A DNA stretch of 64,000 nucleotides from Sporosarcina psychrophila (GTDB lineage Bacteria; Bacillota; Bacilli; Bacillales_A; Planococcaceae). Below, piece by piece: positions 54,511-62,529 of this stretch. Location: the NCBI RefSeq assembly GCF_001590685.1, contig NZ_CP014616.1:1487001-1551000 (forward strand), in the 5' to 3' direction. The number at the start of each line of letters is the position of its first letter. Positions within the stretch are counted from its first letter, which is position 1. The notes beneath the pieces are model-generated. The model had not been told where the DNA came from. It saw nothing but the letters and a program-made list of their open reading frames with translations, and did not search any database. A program made the position numbers and the translations under genes.

Positions 54511-55329
54511 ATGAATTCTGCGCAGCTTGTTGAAATTTTAAAAGAGCATCTTCCATCTGAACATTTCAAGTGGCGATTTGACCGGAAAACGGATAAGGTT
54601 CGTCTAGAGCATTCGGTTCTAAAAAAAGGGATGGATATTTCACTCCCGGAAATTCTTGTGAAATATGAACAGAAAAAAGAGGCGGCAATAAAAGAAATAG
54701 TTTATACAATTGGTGAGACGTTTAAAGCGATGGAAAAAGAACAATCAATAGGATTCTCTGATAGTACGATTATTTATCCTGTGATCAGGTCTTCATCGTT
54801 TCCGAAAGAATCTGCTGTAGGACATCGTTTTCTTATGAAGGACCATACGGCTGAAACGTGTATCTATTATGCACTTGACCTTGGAACTACCTACCGGTTA
54901 ATTGATGAAAGTATGTTGGAGTCTCTTGGTATGTCTGAAACGGAGATAACAGAGTCTGCATTATTCCGTGTAAGAGCATTACCGACCGCGATGAAGAAGG
55001 ATGAAGTCTCGGGTAACATCTATTACTTTGTCAATAATAACGATGGTTATGATGCTAGTAGAATATTGAACAGCACATTTCTGAAAGAGATGGAAGCGAA
55101 AATCGAGGGTCATATGACTGTTTCTGTCCCACACCAAGATGTACTAATTATTGGTGATATCCGGAACGATACGGGGTATGATGTACTTGCGCAAATGGCT
55201 ATGCATTTCTTTACCACTGGCACTGTACCGGTTACATCTTTATCATTTATCTATGAAGATGGAAAACTTGAACCAATTTTCATTATGGCTAAAAATCGTT
55301 TAGCAAGAAGGGAAGGAAAGAAAAAGTGA
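54511..55329 (+). CDS. ytpQ: DUF1444 protein YtpQ
   Basis: A 272-residue cytoplasmic protein of the DUF1444 family, function unknown. It shows the ordered alpha/beta pattern of the family with VYTIGETFKAM and the central YALDLGTTYRLIDESM. ATG with ATGGAGGAAAA upstream. Its stop overlaps the ytpR start (GTGA), so the two are coupled, as in B. subtilis. No catalytic motif could be identified. Confidence 0.88.
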   Translation: MNSAQLVEILKEHLPSEHFKWRFDRKTDKVRLEHSVLKKGMDISLPEILVKYEQKKEAAIKEIVYTIGETFKAMEKEQSIGFSDSTIIYPVIRSSSFPKESAVGHRFLMKDHTAETCIYYALDLGTTYRLIDESMLESLGMSETEITESALFRVRALPTAMKKDEVSGNIYYFVNNNDGYDASRILNSTFLKEMEAKIEGHMTVSVPHQDVLIIGDIRNDTGYDVLAQMAMHFFTTGTVPVTSLSFIYEDGKLEPIFIMAKNRLARREGKKK

Positions 55330-55931
55330 ATATTTTTTATAACATAAATGGTGTTGGAGATGTGTTGCTTGTGCAGCTTGCACTTACACGTCCAGAATCT
55401 ATTGTAACTAAGTCACAAGGGGATGTTACGTTAATCCATGACGAGGTTACTGGAGAATTAACTGCATTTAACCTATTCAATGCATCATCTTACGTGAAAA
55501 ATGAAGCAGTCGGGGAAGTTGAGCTGACTGAAGAGGTGGCAGGGCAATTGCAAGACGCACTTCTAAAGAATGGCGTAGAGATTAAACTTGACATAGACTT
55601 TACACCAAAGTTTGTTGTAGGACATATTTTGACAAAAGAAAAGCATCCGAACGCCGATAAGTTAAGTGTTTGCACGGTCGATGTTGGCAGTGAAACAGTT
55701 CAAATTGTCTGTGGAGCACCGAATGTGGATGCGGGCCAGAAGGTTGTTGTCGCGAAAGTTGGAGCTGTTATGCCATCTGGAATGGTCATTCGTGATGCAG
55801 AATTGCGTGGGGTTCCATCGGCTGGAATGATTTGCTCAGCAAAAGAACTAGGTTTGCCTGACGCGCCTGAAGAAAAAGGGATTTTAGTACTAGATTACAA
55901 TGCTGTTACTGGTGAAATCTTCACAAAATAA
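55326..55931 (+). CDS. ytpR: tRNA-binding domain protein YtpR
   Basis: A 201-residue protein. Residues about 95-200 form a tRNA-binding (EMAP/PheT-N type OB-fold) domain with FVVGHILTKEKHPNADKL and QIVCGAPNVDAGQKVVVAKVGAVMP, ending in GMICSAKELGL. This resembles the N-terminal part of the PheRS beta subunit, but as a free-standing protein. GTG start overlapping ytpQ. Role in tRNA handling is inferred from the domain only. Confidence 0.9.
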   Translation: MNIFYNINGVGDVLLVQLALTRPESIVTKSQGDVTLIHDEVTGELTAFNLFNASSYVKNEAVGEVELTEEVAGQLQDALLKNGVEIKLDIDFTPKFVVGHILTKEKHPNADKLSVCTVDVGSETVQIVCGAPNVDAGQKVVVAKVGAVMPSGMVIRDAELRGVPSAGMICSAKELGLPDAPEEKGILVLDYNAVTGEIFTK

Positions 55932-55937
55932 GAGCAC

Positions 55938-55967
55938 GAAAAACGTACCGGTTTGGTACGTTTTTTT
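55938..55967 (+). terminator. terminator after ytpR
   Basis: AAAAACGTACC .. GGTACGTTTTTTT short perfect stem with a T tract. Confidence 0.88.
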
Positions 55968-56043
55968 GTTTTCATAAATTGATTTGATTTTGTCGTGTCA
56001 GTACTGTTAAAATAGAGTGATTGACATGAAAAGAGTGATAGTC

Positions 56044-58635
56044 TTGAGTTGGTTTAAAACAATAGTAGACCGGTTATTTGGACCGGATGAAGACAATAAT
56101 AAAGTGGAAACAGAATATGAAAAAACTGAAAATGAAATTGACGAATCATTAAATAAAAATGAAACTAGTAACAACACATCATTTCGCTTTCCGATTATCT
56201 CAGATGCAGAAATATATGGTTGGGACGATGAATCTGTTACTGAAGTAGATTATCCGAAATACACAACTAAAAATAAAGATGCGGACGATAATTATGAAAC
56301 GAAACCACTTTCCGAAAATGCTAAATGGCCAAGTGATAACAGAACAGTCAATATCTTTAGGGCTGATTCATTACAAAAATATGGCGTAAAAGAGAAAGAA
56401 AAAAGAAGTTCTTTCTCCTCCACAAAAAAGGCTCTTCAGGAGGAACTTCCACCGAAAGTGAATGTGACGGTACAAAAACGTTCCAGTAAGCCATTTACAC
56501 CGACCGCAGTACCTTCGCCCGTTCATGGATTTATTAATCCAAGGAGAGAAGTAACGACACCTTTAAAAACGGAAGAAGTGAAGTTGCAGCCACCGGAAGA
56601 AAAGGTAGTTGTTACAGAATCACAGTTGACAAAGACGGATGAATTTTATTATGAAAATGAAAAAACGAGTAGTATACCAATTTTGAACGAGGACTTTGTG
56701 ATTGAAAATGACAGCAGAGAACTCACATCTAGTGAGATAGAGCCGCTAAAAGTTGAAGTCTACGAAACTGAAACGACAGTAACTGAGGACGAAGAGACCG
56801 TAGTATTGCCAGATGCCATAGAGCTTTCTAAGGATGAATTTGCTACAATCAAATCACTAGTGATTGAAGAGGACTTTAAGGGAATTATTTCGGATGAAGT
56901 GGACCATACTAAGGATGCGTTACCTGATGTAGAGGCTGAAGTAAAAGTAGAGCCCTCTCCAGACATTCCAGAATTGGTAGAACAACAAAGTCAAGTAACA
57001 AAAAAAGAACGGACTGTTCCATTCAATGTATTGATGTTGAAGTCCGATAAAGAGAAGCTAAAAGTAGTAGAACCTTTAAGTGTGAAAGTTCCAAATGAAA
57101 GCAAAAAAGTAACTATCTCTGAGCCGATAAGTACGAAACCTTTGGTCGACATTCGAGAAGAGGTTTTGGTAGAGACGAAAGAAATAGCTGGCGAAACCTT
57201 AGAAGAAGAGGAACCTTATTACGCATTCCCGTCACTGGATTATCTGATCCCCCCTGAATCACAAATCGAAGATACAGAGTGGCTGGAATCGCAATCTGAA
57301 AAGCTTGAGGAAGCGTTGTCGCACTTTGCGGTTAAAGCGACCGTTATCGAAGCGATGCAAGGTCCGACAGTCACTCGTTTTGAACTGACTGTCGGAGTGG
57401 GGACTAAAGTGAGTAAAGTACGTAATTTAACAGATGACCTAAAATTGGCGCTAGCAGCCGAAGATATTCGTATCCAAGCACCGATTCCCGGAAGAAGTTC
57501 CATAGGAATTGAAATTCCAAATCGGAAGACAAGACCTGTTCGGATATCCGAAGTTATTGCGACGGAACAGTTCAGAGCTTCCACGTCTCCCCTTGAGGCT
57601 GTGCTTGGATTAAGCCTAACTGGAACACCAGTAACCTTAGATCTCCGCAAGATGCCACATGGTATGATTGCTGGGGCTACAGGTTCAGGTAAATCCGTCT
57701 GCATTAACTCGATTTTGGTCAGTTTGCTTTACAAAGCTACACCAACAGACTTGAAAATGATGCTGATTGACCCTAAAATGGTAGAACTTGCACCATTCAA
57801 CGGCATACCACATCTAATTAGTCCCGTGATTACGGACGTCAAAGCTGCAACTGCTGCACTAAAATGGGCAGTGGCGGAAATGGAAAGACGTTACGAGCTG
57901 CTTGCTCATGCAGGTGTGAGGGATATCGAGCGTTACAATAAAGCAGTTGTAGAAAGTCGTCGGTTCTCTTTGAAGATGCCTTATCTTTTAATTGTCATTG
58001 ATGAACTTGCAGATTTAATGATGATGGCGCCGGCAGATGTCGAAGTATCAATTAGTCGAATTGCACAAAAAGCACGTGCATGCGGTATCCACTTGATCAT
58101 CGCGACACAGCGTCCTTCTGTCGATGTTATTACAGGTACAATCAAAGCGAATATCCCAACACGAATCGCATTTTCAGTTTCATCACAAATCGATTCTAGG
58201 ACAATAATTGATTCCCCTGGAGCAGAAAGGCTTCTTGGGAAAGGTGACATGCTATACATTGGAAATGGACAATCTTCTGGCGTTCGACTACAAGGTACAT
58301 TTGTCACGGATGAGGAAATAGAGCGTATAATAGAACACGTTCGGAATGAGGCAACACCAGATTATTTATTTGGCCAAGAAGACCTTCTTGCAAGTAGTAT
58401 TGAAGAAGAAGGAGCCGATCCACTTTTTGAAGAGGCTTGTCTCTTTATCCATGAAACAGGCAGTGCATCAACGTCTCTGTTACAACGTAATTTTAGTATC
58501 GGATACAATCGAGCCGCCAAACTAATGGATCGAATGGAGAAAAGTGGATTCATCTCAGGGCCGCGGGGAAGTAAGGCACGTGATGTCTTTTTGACAGAAA
58601 GTGATCTCGATCGACTTACAGATCGTATAGAATAG
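56044..58635 (+). CDS. sftA: FtsK/SpoIIIE-type DNA translocase SftA
   Basis: An 863-residue soluble translocase that moves chromosomal DNA away from the closing septum. Residues 1-400 are a low-complexity, acidic, Glu/Thr/Val-rich region with no membrane span, which separates SftA from SpoIIIE. The motor has Walker A GATGSGKSVCINSI near 550 and Walker B LLIVIDELADLM near 655, and the C-terminal winged-helix gamma domain (ETGSASTSLLQRNFSIGYNRAAKLMDRM, two adjacent motifs). I prefer the TTG at 56044 (MSWFKTIVDRLFG), which matches the family start, but an upstream GTG or ATG is possible. Confidence 0.92.
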   Translation: MSWFKTIVDRLFGPDEDNNKVETEYEKTENEIDESLNKNETSNNTSFRFPIISDAEIYGWDDESVTEVDYPKYTTKNKDADDNYETKPLSENAKWPSDNRTVNIFRADSLQKYGVKEKEKRSSFSSTKKALQEELPPKVNVTVQKRSSKPFTPTAVPSPVHGFINPRREVTTPLKTEEVKLQPPEEKVVVTESQLTKTDEFYYENEKTSSIPILNEDFVIENDSRELTSSEIEPLKVEVYETETTVTEDEETVVLPDAIELSKDEFATIKSLVIEEDFKGIISDEVDHTKDALPDVEAEVKVEPSPDIPELVEQQSQVTKKERTVPFNVLMLKSDKEKLKVVEPLSVKVPNESKKVTISEPISTKPLVDIREEVLVETKEIAGETLEEEEPYYAFPSLDYLIPPESQIEDTEWLESQSEKLEEALSHFAVKATVIEAMQGPTVTRFELTVGVGTKVSKVRNLTDDLKLALAAEDIRIQAPIPGRSSIGIEIPNRKTRPVRISEVIATEQFRASTSPLEAVLGLSLTGTPVTLDLRKMPHGMIAGATGSGKSVCINSILVSLLYKATPTDLKMMLIDPKMVELAPFNGIPHLISPVITDVKAATAALKWAVAEMERRYELLAHAGVRDIERYNKAVVESRRFSLKMPYLLIVIDELADLMMMAPADVEVSISRIAQKARACGIHLIIATQRPSVDVITGTIKANIPTRIAFSVSSQIDSRTIIDSPGAERLLGKGDMLYIGNGQSSGVRLQGTFVTDEEIERIIEHVRNEATPDYLFGQEDLLASSIEEEGADPLFEEACLFIHETGSASTSLLQRNFSIGYNRAAKLMDRMEKSGFISGPRGSKARDVFLTESDLDRLTDRIE

Positions 58636-58749
58636 TAAGGAGCCTTGCAATGCGGGCTGTAAATCAAAATACTTAACTGATAATTGTAGAGGGAATAAAC
58701 TAATGATATTTAATTAAGGGGAACAGAAATGATCCCGGGAGGTTGCATT

Positions 58750-60063
58750 ATGACGTTGTTCCATTTTACTGGCATTAAGGGCGCTGGAATGAGTTCGCTC
58801 GCCCAAATACTTCACGATTCTGAGAATGAAGTACAAGGTTCAGACGTGGAGAAATGGTTCTTCACAGAAGATCCGCTTCATGAAAGAAAAATAACTGTGT
58901 TGAAATTTGATGAAAACAATATTAAATCAGGAATGACAGTTATCGCAGGAAATGCATTTCCTGATAGCCATCCAGAACTTATAAGGGCTAAGGAACTTGG
59001 CCTCGAAATTATTCGATACCATGACTTTTTAGGAAAGTATATGGAGAAATTCATATCGATCGGAGTTACAGGCTCACATGGTAAAACATCGACTACGGGT
59101 TTGCTTGCTCATGTGTTATCTGGACATTCACCTACTTCCTATTTAATTGGAGATGGTACGGGAAGTGGCCCAGCAGACAGCGAGTACTTTGTATTCGAAG
59201 CTTGCGAATATAAAAGACATTTCCTGGCATACGAACCTGACTATGCGATTATGACAAATATCGATTTTGATCATCCAGATTATTTTAAGGATCTAGCGGA
59301 TGTGATGGACGCATTTGGTGAAATGGCACTCCGGGTGAAGAAAGCCCTAATTGCCTGCGGTGATGATAGACACTTGCAAAAAATTCAGGCCAATGTTCCA
59401 GTGCTCTATTACGGATTTGAAGAGTCGAATGATTTTGCTGCGAAAAATATCATCAAAACTGTGGAAGGTTCATCCTTTGATGTTTTTGTAAGGAATGAGT
59501 TTTATCATACGTTTACAATACCGCTGGCTGGGGATCATGCAATCTTGAATTCGCTAGGTGTAATTGCGCTCTGTCATTATGAAGGAGTAAAAGCGTCCAC
59601 TATTCAAGAAAAACTGTCTACTTTTCATGGTGTTAAAAGGCGCTTTACGGTAATGGAAATAGCAGATCGAATTATTGTGGATGACTACGCTCATCACCCT
59701 ACTGAAATCCAGGCGACATTGCAAACTGCGCAACAGAAATATCCTGACCGTGAAATTGTTGCGATATTCCAACCGCATACATTTACGCGGACCGCTGCCC
59801 TTTTGAATGAATTTGCGGAAAGTCTTTCAACTGCTGACCACGTCTATTTATGCGATATATTCGGGTCCGCACGTGAAAAGGCAGGTATTTTAACCATTAA
59901 TGACTTGATTAATATAATTCCGGGTGCAAAGCATCTTGATCTAGATGATAATAAATCACTTGAATCTCATGGAAACGCAGTATACCTCTTTATGGGGGCA
60001 GGCGATGTTCAGAAATACATGAGCGCATTCAAGTCTTACCTTGATAAAGAAGAAACGGTTTAA
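58750..60063 (+). CDS. murC: UDP-N-acetylmuramate--L-alanine ligase MurC
   Basis: A 437-residue Mur ligase that adds L-Ala to UDP-MurNAc with ATP. It has the N-terminal [14 protein letters not shown] uracil-binding motif, the P-loop [14 protein letters not shown] near 113, the central [13 protein letters not shown] and [10 protein letters not shown], and the C-terminal [11 protein letters not shown] and FQPHTFTR. I choose ATG 58750 because GGGAGG lies 6-7 nt upstream; the ATG at 58729 overlaps that site. It follows sftA as in B. subtilis. Confidence 0.96.
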   Translation: MTLFHFTGIKGAGMSSLAQILHDSENEVQGSDVEKWFFTEDPLHERKITVLKFDENNIKSGMTVIAGNAFPDSHPELIRAKELGLEIIRYHDFLGKYMEKFISIGVTGSHGKTSTTGLLAHVLSGHSPTSYLIGDGTGSGPADSEYFVFEACEYKRHFLAYEPDYAIMTNIDFDHPDYFKDLADVMDAFGEMALRVKKALIACGDDRHLQKIQANVPVLYYGFEESNDFAAKNIIKTVEGSSFDVFVRNEFYHTFTIPLAGDHAILNSLGVIALCHYEGVKASTIQEKLSTFHGVKRRFTVMEIADRIIVDDYAHHPTEIQATLQTAQQKYPDREIVAIFQPHTFTRTAALLNEFAESLSTADHVYLCDIFGSAREKAGILTINDLINIIPGAKHLDLDDNKSLESHGNAVYLFMGAGDVQKYMSAFKSYLDKEETV

Positions 60064-60071
60064 CAGGACAC

Positions 60072-60173
60072 TATATAAGTTGAATGTATAGCATAGTTAT
60101 ATAAACAGCGAAGCCATCCCCTTGAGCCGCAACGAATTCGTTGAAATTCTTTATATCAACATATATATGAATT
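60072..60173 (+). mobile_element. MITE-like element copy 2
   Basis: About 102 bp between the murC stop and its terminator. Left end ATATAAGTTGAATGTATAG, core CAGCGAAGCC, right end ATTCTTTATATCAACATATATATG. The right end is nearly identical to copies 1 and 3; no coding potential. Confidence 0.5.
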
Positions 60174-60233
60174 AAAAACAGCTTGACCCTGGACGGGAAA
60201 GATTTAACTTGATCCAGGGCTAGCTGTTTTTTC
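60174..60233 (+). terminator. terminator after murC
   Basis: AAAACAGCTTGACCCTGGA .. TCCAGGGCTAGCTGTTTT followed by TT. It lies beyond the MITE-like element. Confidence 0.82.
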
Positions 60234-60392
60234 GTTTTGGGAATGAATAAGTTGTCACAAAAAATAAAATGAATTCTAGTTTGATGAAGGAAAATGAAGA
60301 CTAATGTCGAAGAAGTAATAATGTGTATAACGTTTATTTTACCTTTGACAAGGGTAGACAATGTTATATGAGTATTTGAAGGAGGCAGTACC

Positions 60393-60887
60393 GTGGAGAA
60401 TTTACTGTACATAGCGGCAATTGTCGCTGCAATCGCATTTTTGATTTTATGCATTAGTTTAGCGAGGACCCTATCCTCATTGAAGAACACATTACACAGT
60501 GTTTCTGGAACAATGGAAGGGTTGACAACTCAACTTGAAGGGGTAACAACGGAAACAACAGAACTTCTTCATAAAACAAATCAACTTGCAGAAGACATTC
60601 AGCAGAAAGCCGAAAAACTGAACACTGTTGTCGAAGCTGTGAAAGGCGTAGGCGAGTCTGTCACAGTACTCAATTCCTCCGTTAGAAGGGTTTCCAGCAA
60701 TATCGCTACAGAGGCAGAACGGAACAGTGACAAGATTGCACAAATCGTTCAATGGAGCAATGTGGTTATCGATATAATGGGTAAAGTAAAGGAACGGAAG
60801 ACAGGTAAGGCAAGCGCGAAAGGGTGGACTGTTTACAAGCCAGTACCAGGCCAAAAGAGATTGCCTAGCCCGAATAAAGGCAGATAA
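60393..60887 (+). CDS. ytxG: DUF948 membrane-anchored protein (YtxG-like)
   Basis: A 164-residue protein with one N-terminal membrane span (residues about 4-24) followed by a long coiled-coil-like region (LKNTLHSVSGTMEGLTTQLE) and a basic tail. DUF948 proteins are general-stress, envelope-associated proteins of unknown role. GTG start with GGAGGCAGT upstream. It pairs with ytxH downstream, as in B. subtilis, but here a MITE-like element separates them. Confidence 0.87.
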   Translation: MENLLYIAAIVAAIAFLILCISLARTLSSLKNTLHSVSGTMEGLTTQLEGVTTETTELLHKTNQLAEDIQQKAEKLNTVVEAVKGVGESVTVLNSSVRRVSSNIATEAERNSDKIAQIVQWSNVVIDIMGKVKERKTGKASAKGWTVYKPVPGQKRLPSPNKGR

Positions 60888-60892
60888 ATAGA

Positions 60893-61080
60893 ACTTAAAT
60901 ATGAAGTATTTAAGTTGAATATATAAATGCGTGTTTAAATTACGTGAAGGCGCCATAATTGGGGTAACCGAAAGCCCTAAGACTGTGGTGAAAGCTGCCT
61001 GGCTTAGGGCGAGAGGCATCTTCTAGCGTCGTAGCGGATACAATAGGATTCATTATTTCAACATATATATATAGACTTAA
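60893..61080 (+). mobile_element. MITE-like element copy 3 (long form)
   Basis: About 188 bp between ytxG and ytxH. Left TTTAAGTTGAATATATAAATG, then GTGAAGGCGCC, an internal 9-bp stem AGCCCTAAG / CTTAGGGC, right GGATTCATTATTTCAACATATATA. The right end abuts the ytxH ribosome site AGGAGGA by 6 bp. Confidence 0.5.
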
Positions 61081-61099
61081 AAAACAGGAGGAATTGGAT

Positions 61100-61816
61100 A
61101 TGAGTGAAGAAAACAAAGTGAAATCAAATAATAATGACCCACAATACAACCAGGGTGGTCAAGGTTATGAAAATGCGTATGGCCAACCATCATACCTACC
61201 GACAAATTATGATTATAACAAGGACTATACAGATTCTTTCTATGCTGAAAATGAAAGTTCAGGAGCGGGAAGCTTCTTAATGGGTGCACTTGTGGGAGGA
61301 GTTATCGGAGCAGCTGCGGCACTATTCTTGGCACCAAAAACGGGTAGTGAAATGCGAGGAAACCTTACAACTCAAGCAACTCAACTGAAAGATAAGAGTA
61401 TTGAAATCAGTTCTGTTGCGAAGGAAAAAGCTACAGAGCTAACTTCGGTCGCAAAAGAGAAGACTGGTGAATTATCGAAAACAATCCAAGAACAGTCTGG
61501 ACAACTTGTCGATAAAGTGAAATCGATGAAATCGAAAACATCTATGCCGATGGATGATGGAACAGCATCTTCTGAAGGCGAAGAGTCTATTGATTTCGTT
61601 GATACAGCTAAATCCAAAGTTGAAAATACTATTGAGGCTGGAGAAGAAAGTATTACAGCTACTGCAGAAGCTGTAAAAAAAGCAGTCGTGGGAAAAGCTA
61701 ATAATGCTGAGAAAGCTACAACTGGCAATAGTGATGTCTCTTATGGTAATAGCGAGAACCTTGGTAAAGATAAAATAACTAACCAGAACTATGTGTCAGA
61801 CATTCTTGAAAAATAA
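61100..61816 (+). CDS. ytxH: YtxH-domain protein
   Basis: A 238-residue protein. A short N-terminal Asn/Tyr/Gly-rich segment is followed by the YtxH glycine/alanine hydrophobic hairpin GSFLMGALVGGVIGAAAALFLAPKTGSE near 58-85 (one run of mostly small residues), then coiled-coil repeats (SVAKEKATELTSVAKEKTGE as two similar blocks) and an acidic tail. YtxH proteins are general-stress envelope proteins without known activity. ATG 61100 has AGGAGGA 6 nt upstream; the TTG two codons earlier is too close. Confidence 0.88.
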   Translation: MSEENKVKSNNNDPQYNQGGQGYENAYGQPSYLPTNYDYNKDYTDSFYAENESSGAGSFLMGALVGGVIGAAAALFLAPKTGSEMRGNLTTQATQLKDKSIEISSVAKEKATELTSVAKEKTGELSKTIQEQSGQLVDKVKSMKSKTSMPMDDGTASSEGEESIDFVDTAKSKVENTIEAGEESITATAEAVKKAVVGKANNAEKATTGNSDVSYGNSENLGKDKITNQNYVSDILEK

Positions 61817-61825
61817 AAAGTAATA

Positions 61826-61869
61826 GAAAAAAGTCCGTCTACTCAAATATGAGTAGATGGACTTTTTTT
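61826..61869 (+). terminator. terminator after ytxH
   Basis: AAAAAAGTCCGTCTACTCA-AATA-TGAGTAGATGGACTTTTTTT; nearly perfect stem with A and T tracts. Confidence 0.92.
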
Positions 61870-61895
61870 AAAGGTAAGCAAGTATAAATGTTCCT

Positions 61896-62529
61896 ACCAA
61901 GGCGTTTCCGCTTTTCTTGTTGTCTAGCTCCAGGCGCCAGCCCCTCGAGTCGCTTCGGTCTTGCAGAAAAGGCAAAGTACGCCTTTATCTACAAGACCTC
62001 CAGCGCTTGTCGGGTCTAACCGGCGTCTTCCGCTTTTCTTGTTGTCTATCTCCAGGCGCCAGCCCCTCGAGTCGCTTCGGTCTTGCAAAAAAGGCAAAGT
62101 ACGCCTTTATCTACAAGACCTCCAGCGCTTGTCGGGGCTAACCGGCATCTTCCGCTTTTCTTGTTGTCTAGCTCCAGGCGCCAGCCCCTCGAGTCGCTTC
62201 AGTCTTGCAGAAAAGGCAAAGAGCGCCTTTATCTTCAAGACCACCAGCGCTTGTCGGGGCTAACCGGCGTCTTCCGCTTTTCTTAGTGTCTAGACTTCAG
62301 CGCCTAGCCCCTCGAGTCGCTTAGGACCTCAAGTTAAAGGCAAAGAGCGCCTTTATCTTAAGGTCCTTCAGCGCTTGTCGGGTCTCCCAAGGCGCTTCCG
62401 CTTTTCTTATTGTCTAGACTTCAGACGCCAGCCCCTCGAGTCGCTTCGGTCTTGCAGAAAAGGCAAAGAGCGCCTTTATCTACAAGACCTCCAGCGCTTG
62501 TCGGGGCTAACCGGCGTCTTCCGCTTTTC
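61896..62529 (+). repeat. five tandem copies of the 122-bp structured repeat
   Basis: GTCTA starts recur at 61922, 62044, 62166, 62288 and 62412 (period 122, once 124). Each unit runs GTCTAGCTCCAGGCGCCAGC, CCCTCGAGTCGCTT, an inner hairpin GGTCTTG .. AAGGC-AAAGTAC-GCCTT .. CAAGACC, AGCGCTTGTCGGGGCT and ends CGTCTTCCGCTTTTCTT. Copy 4 replaces the inner stem by GGACCTCAAG .. CTTAAGGTCC. The array ends at the stop codon of the FtsA-like gene on the other strand. Confidence 0.92.
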
